Assembly (NCBI GenBank): GCA_902761355.1
Contig: CACWJY010000007.1
Coordinates: 1-64,000, forward strand
From: Fibrobacter succinogenes
GTDB lineage: Bacteria > Fibrobacterota > Fibrobacteria > Fibrobacterales > Fibrobacteraceae
DNA: 64,000 nt
Direction of reading: 5' to 3'
The position numbers were made by a program, and so were the translations under genes. Below, piece by piece: positions 17,183 through 26,319 of this stretch (position 1 is its first letter; each line of letters opens with the position of its first letter). The notes beneath the pieces are model-generated. The model worked only from the letters and a program-made list of their open reading frames with translations, searched no databases and had not been told where the DNA came from.

Positions 17183-19254
17183 AAAAACTCTCGTTTTACG
17201 TTTCTAGGCTCTCGTCTTTAAAACTGTCGGCTGCGATTCTTGTTGCGTTTCTGCTTTTGCTTTTTTGGGGCGTATTGGCGCAAGTGAACGCTGAATCTGT
17301 TGGCTTACCCGCATCGGTTGCGGTGGATCGTTTCTTCGATAGCTATTTTATTTGGATTCTTGGCCTGGTGCCGCTGCCTGCGTTTAAGGGTCTTGCCGTT
17401 TTAGCGGCTGTGAATGTGTTTGCTTCGTTAATATTTCGCATGCCTCGCGGATGGAAAAGTGTGGGGCTTTGGCTAATGCATATAGCCTTGCTGATCTTGC
17501 TTATAGGCGGCGTTGTCGGAAGTGAAATCAAACGTGAATATAATGGATATCGTGATATTTCGGTGGAAAACACTCCAGTTGAATTCTTTACCGTTGATGA
17601 TAGCCTTAAGGTGACTTCGATAGTGGTGCCCGAAAATCATTTTGCCTATTCGGTTCATTATCGTGGTAGGGTAGAAGGTGTAATGGGGAAAACGGTTGAT
17701 TTGTATAAGGCGACCTACAATCCGCTACATTTTGCACCATATGCGTTTATGGTACTCTTTTTGTTGGGGGCCGTACTCCATTATGTTGTCAAGGTGCGTA
17801 CAAGTCGGGTGACCGCTGGCCGGGTCGTCGCAAAAATCGTGCCGATGGTGATGCTTTTTTCGCTTGCGTTTCCGTTGGATGTGCGTGCTTCAGAAGAAGA
17901 GGCCGTTCTCTGGACTGCAAGACATCCTGACGCTCCTGTTTTGGTCGATAGCGTTGTGCGTCCGTTCAATTCATTTGCGCGCGGCTTTTTGGATGACTTG
18001 AAAGGGCGGGTCACCGATGCTGAATTTATTGTCGGAAGCATCGAACATATTCCCGAATCGGCGGATACCTTGGCCCTTTTCAAAGTTCTGCGTAGCGATG
18101 TTTTGGAGGCTCTGCGATTGCCGAGTGATTTACGCTATGTAAGCTATGCAAAATTGGCTCCGTCGCGTGATTTACTGAAACTTTATGCGAGCCGTGATGA
18201 TAACCATCCGGCAACGGTTGAGATGCGTCGGCTTTATTCAAATGTCTTGCGGTATGAATCGGTCAAAAATGGAACTGCGTTTACGGTGGTGGATGAGCAT
18301 TCTTCGATGTATACGGCCGTAGATAAGGAGCGCCTTGCGATTGAAGTCTTTTACCATAAGGCGAATTTTGCGTTGTGGGGTTTTGTGATTGCCTTTATGG
18401 CGTGCCTTCTGGCTTCGATAAATCAACTGTTTAAGTCGCGAAAGTTGGATGTGGGGGCAAATGGCTTGTGTATGGCGTCTACCGTTGTCTTGACGGTAAT
18501 GCTTTTGCTCCGTGCTTACGTGGCGATGCGTCCGCCGATGTCAAATTTATATGAAATTGTATTGCTGGTGGCGCTACTTTTGATGGCGTTTGAATCCGGG
18601 GCGTTTTTGTTTTGCAAGAACCGTACTTATGTACTGATTGTTCCTGTAACACTGATGGCGGCCGCACTTCTTTTCTTTGCAAAATTCGTGCTCGAGGTAG
18701 GCGATACCTTTCAGCCAATTCCTGCGGTGTTGAATTCTTCGGTGTTTTTGACGGTTCATGTGTTTACGATTGCGCTTGGCTTTGCGGGGATGATTCTTTC
18801 GGGAGTTGTTTCTCATTTGGTACTTTTCCGTGGTTCTGCGGCTTTACCTTCTGCAGAACAACCCAAGGGATCTCCGCTTTATTCGTTGATGTATGCGACG
18901 CTTGTTTTTGGAGCGGTATTTACGATTATAGGAACTTTGCTTGGTGGTGTATGGGCAGATTATGCCTGGGGCCGTTTTTGGGGCTTTGATCCTAAGGAAT
19001 GTGGAGCCTTATTCGTGATTCTCTGGGCGATGCTTTTACTCCATTTGCGTGCAGGGCGCATCATATCTGCACGCGGTTTTGCTCTGTTGAATTGTTTCAA
19101 TGTGATTGTCACATTCCTTTGCTGGTTTGGGGTCAACCTGCTCGGTGTCGGACTGCATAGCTATGGCTTTCAAAGTGGTTCGGTGGTTTGGCTAGCCGCG
19201 TTTGTAGTGGTGGATTTGATGGTAATTGCCTATCTTAGATATCGTAAATTCTAA
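17179..19254 (+). CDS. CcsBA-type fused cytochrome c biogenesis protein (ResB + CcsA)
   Basis: System II cytochrome c assembly: moves haem across the membrane and attaches it to CXXCH apoproteins. At 691 residues it is a ResB-like N-terminal half (membrane segments near 15-35, 70-110 and 190-230) fused to CcsA. The CcsA part has the WWD haem-binding motif WADYAWGRFWGFDPKE near residue 595 and many membrane segments. The fused form is known from Helicobacter and Bacteroides. It is somewhat short in the ResB periplasmic loop. It starts inside the phosphoesterase gene end. Its presence implies at least one c-type cytochrome in this anaerobe. Confidence 0.87.
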   Translation: MKKLSFYVSRLSSLKLSAAILVAFLLLLFWGVLAQVNAESVGLPASVAVDRFFDSYFIWILGLVPLPAFKGLAVLAAVNVFASLIFRMPRGWKSVGLWLMHIALLILLIGGVVGSEIKREYNGYRDISVENTPVEFFTVDDSLKVTSIVVPENHFAYSVHYRGRVEGVMGKTVDLYKATYNPLHFAPYAFMVLFLLGAVLHYVVKVRTSRVTAGRVVAKIVPMVMLFSLAFPLDVRASEEEAVLWTARHPDAPVLVDSVVRPFNSFARGFLDDLKGRVTDAEFIVGSIEHIPESADTLALFKVLRSDVLEALRLPSDLRYVSYAKLAPSRDLLKLYASRDDNHPATVEMRRLYSNVLRYESVKNGTAFTVVDEHSSMYTAVDKERLAIEVFYHKANFALWGFVIAFMACLLASINQLFKSRKLDVGANGLCMASTVVLTVMLLLRAYVAMRPPMSNLYEIVLLVALLLMAFESGAFLFCKNRTYVLIVPVTLMAAALLFFAKFVLEVGDTFQPIPAVLNSSVFLTVHVFTIALGFAGMILSGVVSHLVLFRGSAALPSAEQPKGSPLYSLMYATLVFGAVFTIIGTLLGGVWADYAWGRFWGFDPKECGALFVILWAMLLLHLRAGRIISARGFALLNCFNVIVTFLCWFGVNLLGVGLHSYGFQSGSVVWLAAFVVVDLMVIAYLRYRKF

Positions 19255-19294
19255 TTCCACATCCCACATTTGACATTTTTCTATCTTTCAACCC

Positions 19295-20602
19295 ATGCTT
19301 CAATGGGATACTTTGCTTTCTGCGACGCGCTACGGGCACCCCGCCGATTTGGACCCGAACCGTTCTGACTTTCATCGCGATTATGACCGTATCGTTTTTT
19401 CGACGGCGTTTAGGCGCCTTGGCCGAAAGACGCAGGTACACCCGTTCTCGGTGAATGACCATGTTCATAGTCGCCTTACGCACAGTATCGAAGTTTCGAG
19501 TGTGGGCCGCAGCCTTGCGATTACGGTGTATCACCTGATCAAAAAGTATCTGCCCAAGTATATCAACGAATACCATTTTGGAACGATTGTTCAGTCCGCG
19601 TGCCTAGCGCACGATATTGGTAATCCGCCTTTTGGTCACGCCGGTGAAGCTGCCATTCGCGAATGGTTTCGCAAGAACCGTAATTCAGCTCCGATGCGTG
19701 ACTTGAGTGAAACCGAAATCGCCGACTTCGAAAACTTTGACGGTAACGCACAGGGACACCGCATTTTGAGTAAGCTGGAATACCACTTTTTGGATGGTGG
19801 TATGCGCCTTACGTATGCGACGCTTGGTGCCATGATTAAGTATCCGCAGCTGGCAAAGTTTGGACAGCCTACAAGCCTTTTCTCAACCGAAGCGGACCTT
19901 TATCGAGTGACTGCTTATACGCTTGGAATTCCTGAAGTAGAAACGGGCAAGTGGGTGCGCCATCCGCTGGTGTATCTGATGGAAGCCGCCGACGATATTT
20001 GCTATAGCATTTTGGATGTGGAAGACGCCATTGAACTTGGCATTTTGAGCTACGGCGATGTGCGCGGCATGTTTAGTTACCTGTGCGGTCCTGATGTGGA
20101 TATTGACCGCGAATTCCAGGAAAATGGCCAAAATTTCCGAGACTTCTTGAGCAGTGTCCGCGGCTTGGCTATCCAGAATCTGATTGATGACGTGGCAGTG
20201 ACTTTCGTGAACAATTACGAAGCCATTATGAGCGGTGAACGAGTCAAGCACCTGACGAACCTTTCTAAGTCCGAAGTGATGGAAGGTATCCGAATTGCGA
20301 AACGCCTTGGTGTAGAACGCATTTACCCCGACCGCCGCAAGACCGAACTAGAAGTCGGTAGTTACACGACTCTGGCGACCGTACTCGATGCCTTTATCAA
20401 TGGTGTGTATGATTATCGCTTGAACGGCAATAATTCGTACCGTGCCGACCGTATTGTGCGACTTATTGGCCAGGCGAAAATAGGCCAGAGTGTGACGGTG
20501 GCCGAGGCTTACCACCAGGTTCTTGACTTTGTAAGTGGCATGACGGATAACTATGCAACTTACCTTGCGCGTCAGATTGGCGGCCTTGCCATGGGATACT
20601 AA
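19295..20602 (+). CDS. dgt: dGTPase (deoxyguanosine triphosphate triphosphohydrolase)
   Basis: Splits dGTP, or dNTPs more generally, to the nucleoside plus triphosphate. At 435 residues it belongs to the HD-domain dGTPase-like group: N-terminal RIVFSTAFRRLGRKTQV, the first metal His in SRLTHSIEVS, the HD pair in ACLAHDIGNPPFGHAGE, and further acidic residues in YLMEAADDICYSILDVEDA. The start at 19295 follows TATCTTTC by five bases. A HAD nucleotidase gene follows after 6 bases, suggesting joint control of nucleotide pools. Confidence 0.93.
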   Translation: MLQWDTLLSATRYGHPADLDPNRSDFHRDYDRIVFSTAFRRLGRKTQVHPFSVNDHVHSRLTHSIEVSSVGRSLAITVYHLIKKYLPKYINEYHFGTIVQSACLAHDIGNPPFGHAGEAAIREWFRKNRNSAPMRDLSETEIADFENFDGNAQGHRILSKLEYHFLDGGMRLTYATLGAMIKYPQLAKFGQPTSLFSTEADLYRVTAYTLGIPEVETGKWVRHPLVYLMEAADDICYSILDVEDAIELGILSYGDVRGMFSYLCGPDVDIDREFQENGQNFRDFLSSVRGLAIQNLIDDVAVTFVNNYEAIMSGERVKHLTNLSKSEVMEGIRIAKRLGVERIYPDRRKTELEVGSYTTLATVLDAFINGVYDYRLNGNNSYRADRIVRLIGQAKIGQSVTVAEAYHQVLDFVSGMTDNYATYLARQIGGLAMGY

Positions 20603-20608
20603 GTCCGT

Positions 20609-21289
20609 ATGGTTTGGCTTTTTGACTACGATTTAACTTTATATGGAACTGAAGAGCGGTGTGTCATCAATTCGCTGGACCATCGTATTTCTTTGTTTGT
20701 ACAGAAAACGGTTGGTGGCGATTTTGAGTCGGCGCATAAGATTCGTACCGATTATTTGGAACGTTTCGGGACAACGCTTGCAGGCCTTATGACCATGAAT
20801 AATACAGACCCGGATGATTTTTTTGATTTTATCCATGAACCGGAATACCTGATTTATCCTAAAAAAGCGCCCGAAAAATTGGCCCTGCTGCAGAGTCTGA
20901 AAGGACCGCGTTTTGTGTTTACGAATGGTCGTCATGACTGGAGTGAAGCGGGCATGGCTCACATGGGAATTGATTCTGCAATCGATGGCGTTTTTGATCT
21001 GAAACAATTGGATTGGGTTGGAAAACCGCACGACAGCGCCTATGTAAAAATGGAAAAGTGGCTTTCCGAAAAACTTGCGACCATGGGAATAGCCTATCCC
21101 GAAAATCCCAAAGAAATCGTACTATTCGAAGATTCACTCCGCAATCTGGAACCGGCTCATCGACGTAGTTGGACTACCGTTTTTGTTAATCCGACTCCCG
21201 ATACCCCTGATTGGGTAGATTTTCATATACCGCATCTATTAGAAATCAAGAGTTTGTCTAAACTCTACCAGCTGAGTTCCTCCAATTAA
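20609..21289 (+). CDS. HAD-family pyrimidine 5'-nucleotidase-like phosphatase
   Basis: A protein of 226 residues. The HAD motif I FDYDLTLY is at residues about 5-12, with the nucleophile and acid/base Asp. Motif II is FVFTNG, and motif III/IV Lys and acidic residues are in GKPHDSAY and VLFEDSLRNL. The form resembles yeast SDT1 / bacterial YjjG-type pyrimidine 5'-nucleotidases, which dephosphorylate nucleotides. It lies 6 bases after the dGTPase gene in the same direction. The substrate is inferred only from similarity of form. Confidence 0.8.
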   Translation: MVWLFDYDLTLYGTEERCVINSLDHRISLFVQKTVGGDFESAHKIRTDYLERFGTTLAGLMTMNNTDPDDFFDFIHEPEYLIYPKKAPEKLALLQSLKGPRFVFTNGRHDWSEAGMAHMGIDSAIDGVFDLKQLDWVGKPHDSAYVKMEKWLSEKLATMGIAYPENPKEIVLFEDSLRNLEPAHRRSWTTVFVNPTPDTPDWVDFHIPHLLEIKSLSKLYQLSSSN

Positions 21290-21322
21290 ACAATAGCAAC
21301 TTTTTTGTATTATATTTTTCGT

Positions 21323-22306
21323 ATGAAAAAATCAACATTTTTTACTGTAATTTGTTCGTTGTCGGTGCTTGCTATTTTGGAGGCGTGTGGTTCGTCAACT
21401 TCTAGTGATAGTGACGGCGATACTACGGCGAAAAAACTTGCTGTAGAAACCATGTCAGAACTCCCTAGTTGCACCCAAAGCAAAGAGGGTGTTGTTGCCT
21501 ACATTACAGAAGATCGGGATACGGTTGTTTGTGTTTCTGACGTGTGGCGTATTATCGGAACGAATATTGGTATTGAATCAAGTAGTGATGTTGCCGATGA
21601 ATCAAGTAGTAGTTCTAATCCTGCAAATATGTCGAGTTCCTCGCTTTCCAGTAGCTCAAGTGCTATAATCGCCGTAAATTCGTCGAGTAGCCTCACCAAT
21701 GAATCGAGCAGCTCTGCAAACGTGTCTGTCACAAGGTTTTCGATGACGGATTCTCGCGATAACCGGGTGTACAAGGTGGTCGCTATCGGTAAGCAAGTCT
21801 GGATGGCTGAGAATATGAATTATGACGGCGCTGAAGTTGTCGGTGCATCATCGTATTTAGGTTGGTGCTACAATAACGAAGAAAGTTATTGTGATAAGTA
21901 TGGCCGGCTCTACAACTGGAAAACGGCGGAGAAAATTTGCCCGGATGGGTGGCATCTTCCGAGTGTGGATGAATGGAATGTCCTGGTTTCTACGGTGGGC
22001 GATTCGCTAACGGCGGGAAAATTGTTAAAGTCGACTGAATCGTGGATGGAAGTGACGGGTGACGCCATTGCTAGCGTAGTTGGCTCGGATGCATACGAGT
22101 TTGCTGCTTTACCGGCAGGATTTAGAAAAGAAGACTATAATGATGGTCTTTATTACGATATAAGTAAGTTTGCCAATTTCTGGACTTCTTCTATAGCAGG
22201 CGAATTCTATGCATACCATATAACGATGCGCTTTGATAGTGGAAAAGTCTCGACGATTGCGGATCCCCTGGAATACGCTCTTTCGGTCCGTTGCCTGAAA
22301 AACTAA
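21323..22306 (+). CDS. FISUMP-domain (TIGR02145-type) lipoprotein
   Basis: A protein of 327 residues. The signal peptide ends in ILEAC (Cys22), an imperfect lipobox. A Ser-rich low-complexity region (residues about 85-145) leads to the Fibrobacter major paralogous domain: GKQVWMAENMNYDG, CYNNEESYCDKYGRLYNWKTAEKICPDGWHLPS, and ending YALSVRCLKN. The family is a large surface-protein group in Fibrobacter; its role is not established. ATG 21323 is chosen over an upstream start since it gives the signal peptide. A TATATTTT box lies 4 bases before it. A broken relative lies at 60152-60372. Confidence 0.9.
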   Translation: MKKSTFFTVICSLSVLAILEACGSSTSSDSDGDTTAKKLAVETMSELPSCTQSKEGVVAYITEDRDTVVCVSDVWRIIGTNIGIESSSDVADESSSSSNPANMSSSSLSSSSSAIIAVNSSSSLTNESSSSANVSVTRFSMTDSRDNRVYKVVAIGKQVWMAENMNYDGAEVVGASSYLGWCYNNEESYCDKYGRLYNWKTAEKICPDGWHLPSVDEWNVLVSTVGDSLTAGKLLKSTESWMEVTGDAIASVVGSDAYEFAALPAGFRKEDYNDGLYYDISKFANFWTSSIAGEFYAYHITMRFDSGKVSTIADPLEYALSVRCLKN

Positions 22307-22326
22307 ATTTTGTATTTTATCCCTGT

Positions 22327-23445
22327 ATGAAAAAGATTCTTTTACTTGCTGAACTTTGCTTATTGTCTCTTTCTTCGCTTGCGTTTGCATTCCCGGCTCC
22401 GCAAGCTCGTAACGGCTTTAGCAACATGACCGTTGTAACGGAGTATTCGGAACTCCTTAAAGAAAAGAATGCTCGCAACGATTCGCTTTTGCCGGCCCTT
22501 GATGGTGACAAGGCTTTTGCCGAAGTCCTTCGCCTGAATCCGAATTTCTGGAGTCTAGGTGGAGCTCTCGATAAAGAAGCTTCGCTTGTGACTAAGCTTA
22601 ACGCAAAAGTCATCTTTATTGATGGTATCCGCGAAGATCCTTTCTGCGAAATCGATAAGAATGCTGGCAATACGGCTGGTGAATGGAATGTGCGTATCGG
22701 CGTAGACTTTGTGTCTGGCGGTTCTAACACGGTTCATATTCACGTGCAGCAGTGCTTGGATTATGTTCGAGACCAGCTTGGTTATGCTATCAAGAAAGGC
22801 GACAAGGTTGTCTTTGTTCCGCCCAAGAAAGTTCTTGATAAAATCAAGGAAAGCGAAATTCCTGATGCTATCGATATCGACTTGCAACAGACTCTTCTAA
22901 AGGCTCACGAAGACGTGAATTTGACTGGTAAATGTCCCAAGGATATTGAAGCATACATCATCTTGATGAATGTTTATGAACAAGTTAAAAATCAGAAGAT
23001 GGATTATGTGGTCATCAATGACCAGCTGAATAAAAAGCGCAATGGGGCAGGCCGCGTGCAGAGCTGCGCCTTTAGCCGTGAATGGAATAAGCGTTATCAT
23101 GAAAGTGCCAGTTTTGAGTGCGATATCGACAATGACCGCTGCACGTATCGTCAGGAAAATGACGGCAATTCTGATTGGTCTATCAATTACGAAAAAGACC
23201 GCTTTGAATATATTAACAAAAAGTTCCTGTTCTTCAACCGCAATCCTAAGAGCATCCACAAGGGTGGAACCATGCTCGACCTTCGCTTGCTCCGCCTTTC
23301 CACGAACCTTTATCTGGAAGCGTACCTTAATCTAAAGGGCGATCCGGTAACGCTCGGCCTCATTATTGTCCCTGGCGGAGACAAGTCCATGGATGACTAC
23401 GATGATGGCGAAGAGGATGAAGATGAATCCATGATGATGGAATAA
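22327..23445 (+). CDS. Secreted protein of unknown function
   Basis: A protein of 372 residues with a clear signal peptide (cut near AFAFPAP, residue about 20) and otherwise soluble. It holds four or more Cys residues and a very acidic C-terminus (DDYDDGEEDEDESMMME). I do not recognise a family. ATG 22327 is preferred to the upstream start at 22291 because it opens the signal peptide; TATTTTAT stands 6 bases before it. It is 20 bases downstream of the FISUMP gene. It is probably periplasmic or surface-located. Confidence 0.7.
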   Translation: MKKILLLAELCLLSLSSLAFAFPAPQARNGFSNMTVVTEYSELLKEKNARNDSLLPALDGDKAFAEVLRLNPNFWSLGGALDKEASLVTKLNAKVIFIDGIREDPFCEIDKNAGNTAGEWNVRIGVDFVSGGSNTVHIHVQQCLDYVRDQLGYAIKKGDKVVFVPPKKVLDKIKESEIPDAIDIDLQQTLLKAHEDVNLTGKCPKDIEAYIILMNVYEQVKNQKMDYVVINDQLNKKRNGAGRVQSCAFSREWNKRYHESASFECDIDNDRCTYRQENDGNSDWSINYEKDRFEYINKKFLFFNRNPKSIHKGGTMLDLRLLRLSTNLYLEAYLNLKGDPVTLGLIIVPGGDKSMDDYDDGEEDEDESMMME

Positions 23446-23556
23446 CTCCCAAAAAGACGGCGCTAGAATTGAATTTGCGGGTAAATTAACGATTTAATCG
23501 TTGCCAATTTTCATTTTTATTATATATTTAGGGTGTATAAATTATAGGAGAATATT

Positions 23557-24366
23557 ATGAAGAATCTTATCAAGGCTTCTCTTTTGGCTGCGTTCGTTGC
23601 AGCTCCTTTGATGGCCGACGAAGAGTTCGGCGGTATTGGTGTGACCATTTACCAGACGCGTGAAGGTGTCCGTGTTGCCGAAGTGATTCCGGGTACTCCC
23701 GCTGCCGAAACCAAGCTTCAGGCAGGTGACGTGATTACCGCTGTTGATGGTGTAAGCCTCAAGGGCAACGATATCGAACAGTCCAAGTCTATGCTCCGTG
23801 GTCAGGTGAACAAACCGCTCGAAATCACCTATACGAGCGAAGGTGAATCTTATACGACGGTCGTCCGTCGTGCCCAGATTACCGTGAAAGATTTGGAAAG
23901 CGCTAAGGTGGAATCCTGGTATAACAAGGCTGAGTTCAATGCTCAGGAACTTGCAACCTATGCAAGTGCAACCGAAGGCAACAACAAGCAGTTGGTCGCG
24001 GTACTTCAGCAGGGTGCGCTCGTTACAACGGATAAGCGCGTCGATGCCTCTCATTTAAATGGCATTTATGTTGAACGCGCAAATGAATTTGCTCCCAAGG
24101 CCTCTAAGCAGCTGAACAAGCCTGCAACCTCTGCTCTTAAGGGCTTTACCCGCAAGGCGGTAAGCTTCAATCTTTCTGCGGCAGGTACTGCGGTTATTAC
24201 CATCTTGAATTCTGATGGTGCCGAAGTAGAAAAGCTCCGTGCGGAGAATGCTCGTCCGGGCTTCAATACCGTTCGTTGGAATGGCGAAAATATTCCGAGC
24301 GGCCGTTATCTTGTTCGCATCGAACATAATGGTTCTGTTTCCGGTAAGAATGCCGTCCTTAAGTAA
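23557..24366 (+). CDS. Secreted PDZ-domain protein with type IX-like sorting tail
   Basis: A protein of 269 residues. A signal peptide (1-20, ending LMAD) is followed by a PDZ domain (GGIGVTIYQTREGVRVAEVIPGTPAAE...LQAGDVITAVDG). No protease domain is present, unlike DegP/HtrA. The C-terminal 75 residues (AVITILNSDGAEVEKL...IPSGRYLVRIEHNG) look like a FlgD/type IX sorting tail. It may be a surface or secreted adaptor. The message has its own leader with TATATTTA at 23523-23530 and TAGGAG before the ATG, and ends at a strong terminator, so it is a single-gene unit. Confidence 0.8.
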   Translation: MKNLIKASLLAAFVAAPLMADEEFGGIGVTIYQTREGVRVAEVIPGTPAAETKLQAGDVITAVDGVSLKGNDIEQSKSMLRGQVNKPLEITYTSEGESYTTVVRRAQITVKDLESAKVESWYNKAEFNAQELATYASATEGNNKQLVAVLQQGALVTTDKRVDASHLNGIYVERANEFAPKASKQLNKPATSALKGFTRKAVSFNLSAAGTAVITILNSDGAEVEKLRAENARPGFNTVRWNGENIPSGRYLVRIEHNGSVSGKNAVLK

Positions 24367-24386
24367 TTGTATTTAAGATAAACTAA

Positions 24387-24426
24387 AAATCCTGTTGCGT
24401 TGATGATCGCGACAGGATTTTTTTTG
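24387..24426 (+). terminator. Rho-independent terminator after the PDZ gene
   Basis: A stem of about 12 pairs (AAATCCTGTTGCG / CGCGACAGGATTT, one mismatch) with an 8-base loop is followed by a run of T residues. The symmetrical A-run on the left means it could also serve the minus-strand gene ending at 24447. Confidence 0.88.
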
Positions 24427-24446
24427 TTGAATTATTTGCAGAAAAT

Positions 24447-24716
24447 TTAAAGGTAGTGCTTAACCTTGTTTACGGGATCGAGGTTTTCTTTGGGGGGCTT
24501 GGGGACATATATCTTGACCGCATACACATAATGTTCGGTTTCGGCTAAAATATCGCCTTCCTGCATGTCTTCGTTAATGTCGATTTCGAGTTCAACGCCG
24601 TCGCGTGCGATGCGCCTAATGGAGCGCTCCTTGAGTTCGTGCTTTTCAAATAGGACGTCGATAACTTTTTTGTAGGTACCATGGTGGGTGGTGCCTATAA
24701 TTCTGTCGCAAATCAT
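24447..24716 (-). CDS. Small protein resembling the UreE N-terminal domain
   Basis: A protein of 89 residues. RRIARDGVELEIDINEDMQEGDILAETEHYVYAVK resembles the N-terminal domain of the urease nickel chaperone UreE. The metal-binding C-terminal domain and His tail of UreE are missing, and no urease genes are near. It begins 12 bases after an unknown gene (24729-25418) and is likely the last gene of a three-gene minus-strand group with a TPM-domain protein. The role is unknown. Confidence 0.6.
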   Translation of the reverse strand: MICDRIIGTTHHGTYKKVIDVLFEKHELKERSIRRIARDGVELEIDINEDMQEGDILAETEHYVYAVKIYVPKPPKENLDPVNKVKHYL

Positions 24717-24728
24717 GTTTTCCTCGTT

Positions 24729-25418
24729 TTAAACAGCATCCATCGTGTCGACCTGGTTCACAATGTCGGTGACGGTCGCAATATAGTTATTTATGCTGTC
24801 GAGAAAAAGCTTTTCGTTACGGCTGCTGATGGGAGCCTTGAGTGAGGGGTATTCGTCGAATATCTGCTGGTGGTTTTCGGGGTAGGAATGGTGGTGCAGG
24901 TAGTAAACCCCGTACATAATCGGTAAAAGAGTTGCGTTGGCGCGTGCAAAGAACCCGAGCGGGTTCCGGCTTTGCTGAATGTAGAGGAAAGCTTCGCGCA
25001 GGTGAATCAGCAGACCGCGCAGTTCTCGTTCACATTCCAGTCGCAGGCACTCGGCGTTCGGTTCGTAGCTGGGGAGTGGCTTGGCCCCTGCAAGGGCCAC
25101 GTTCCTGTTTGCAATATGCAAGAATTCGAGCGGAAAAACGTCTTCGGAAGTCTGGATTTCTTTAAGGGTAAAGAAGTACCGGAATTCGATATTTTCTTTT
25201 TTTGCATCGAGCAGTAGTTCTTGGAGCGGCTTGATTTTTTCGGTAGAGTTGTCGCGCAGGATAAAGCTAACGGTCCAAGGGGTTTCGAGTGCGTTGAATC
25301 CTTCAACAAGGCAGTCTCCGTGGATAAACGCCGAGATGAGGTTGTCGCCCAGCGCCTGCTGAAGCATTCCGGGCCATTTGGATCTTTGCAGTTCTATGAT
25401 GCTCAAGTTCTTTTTCAT
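24729..25418 (-). CDS. Protein of unknown function, 229 residues
   Basis: A soluble protein without a signal peptide. The N-terminal part (NLISAFIHGDCLVEGFNALETPWTVSFILRDN) has a rhythm like a nucleotidyltransferase-fold start, followed by a helical C-terminal half (LRLECERELRGLLIHLREAFLYIQQSRNP), like the fold plus helical bundle of some antitoxin or adaptor nucleotidyltransferases. Clear GS...DxD active-site residues are not seen, so this is only a hint. It begins 8 bases after the TPM-domain gene stop and is probably cotranscribed with it. Confidence 0.5.
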   Translation of the reverse strand: MKKNLSIIELQRSKWPGMLQQALGDNLISAFIHGDCLVEGFNALETPWTVSFILRDNSTEKIKPLQELLLDAKKENIEFRYFFTLKEIQTSEDVFPLEFLHIANRNVALAGAKPLPSYEPNAECLRLECERELRGLLIHLREAFLYIQQSRNPLGFFARANATLLPIMYGVYYLHHHSYPENHQQIFDEYPSLKAPISSRNEKLFLDSINNYIATVTDIVNQVDTMDAV

Positions 25419-25426
25419 AATCTACC

Positions 25427-26263
25427 TTACCAAAGGTCGTCTCTTTTCCCAAAACTACCCATTCTACCGAACGAGCTGCGACCGCCGATTCCGCTACTGA
25501 ATCCACCGCCAAGCCCTCCACCGAATCCTCCGCCGAATCCTTTTGCCGTGCTTCCGAATCCGCCTGCAAAACCGATTTCTGGCTCGTCTTTTTTCTTGTT
25601 CTTGATTGCTCCACCGAAAAGGAACCATAGGATTCCGTTTCCGCGTCCGCCGCTGAACTTGGCCATAAGGGTCAGGAAAAAGACGAACAGGATAAAGAGT
25701 ATCATGAGGGAAGAAACACTATTTTCGCTAAGCTTATAAGGAGCTTCGTCAATGCCCAGTTTTACCTTTTTGGCCTTGGCTAGGTGAGAAGCCAAATTGT
25801 ACGAAAGCGATAGAATTCCTTCGTTGTAGTTGTATTCTCTAAATGCGGGAAGAATTGTCTTTTGCTGAATCTTGGCGAGGTCCTTCTCGCTTAAAAATTT
25901 TTCTGCGGCCGGAGTTAAGAGAATTTTTTTCCAGTGTTGCTTTTGGGCTACAAAAATCATGAGTCCTTCGCCCGAGGCCTTGCCTACTTGCCATTCTTCG
26001 GCTGTTTTTTGGGCGTATTCGTCAATCTTGTCGTTTTGATGTCCGATATCGTTTAGCAGGACACAGGTGAGTTCGATGCCGGTTCTTTGGTTGAGTTTGT
26101 GGGCGAGTTCGTTAAAAAGTTTGGTTTCTGAGGCATTCAGCAGGTGGTTGTCATCGTAGATTTGGCTGTCAGAGGGTCTTGCCGGGTAAGCCCAAGCGCA
26201 TAGCGCTAGGGTGAGCGTCAGTGCGAGGACCCTCTGTGTAAAAAACAAAAACCGATGATTCAT
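25427..26263 (-). CDS. TPM-domain (YgcG/TPM_phosphatase-like) membrane protein with Gly-rich tail
   Basis: A protein of 278 residues. A signal peptide (cut near CAWAYPARPS) is followed by a TPM domain in the periplasm: YDDNHLLNASETKLFNELAHKLNQRTGIELTCVLLND and GEGLMIFVA. There is one membrane segment (residues about 180-200, LMILFILFVFFLTLMAKF). The cytosolic or exposed tail is rich in Gly and Phe (GGGFGGGLGGGFSSG). Such tails are common in this family. Relatives were proposed to act as envelope phosphatases or in photosystem repair, so the role here is unknown. First gene of the minus-strand group down to 24447. Confidence 0.8.
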   Translation of the reverse strand: MNHRFLFFTQRVLALTLTLALCAWAYPARPSDSQIYDDNHLLNASETKLFNELAHKLNQRTGIELTCVLLNDIGHQNDKIDEYAQKTAEEWQVGKASGEGLMIFVAQKQHWKKILLTPAAEKFLSEKDLAKIQQKTILPAFREYNYNEGILSLSYNLASHLAKAKKVKLGIDEAPYKLSENSVSSLMILFILFVFFLTLMAKFSGGRGNGILWFLFGGAIKNKKKDEPEIGFAGGFGSTAKGFGGGFGGGLGGGFSSGIGGRSSFGRMGSFGKRDDLW

Positions 26264-26319
26264 TAACTACAAAATATAAAGTTTCTTGCCAAAAAGGAGA
26301 GTATGAACTTTATTTTTCA

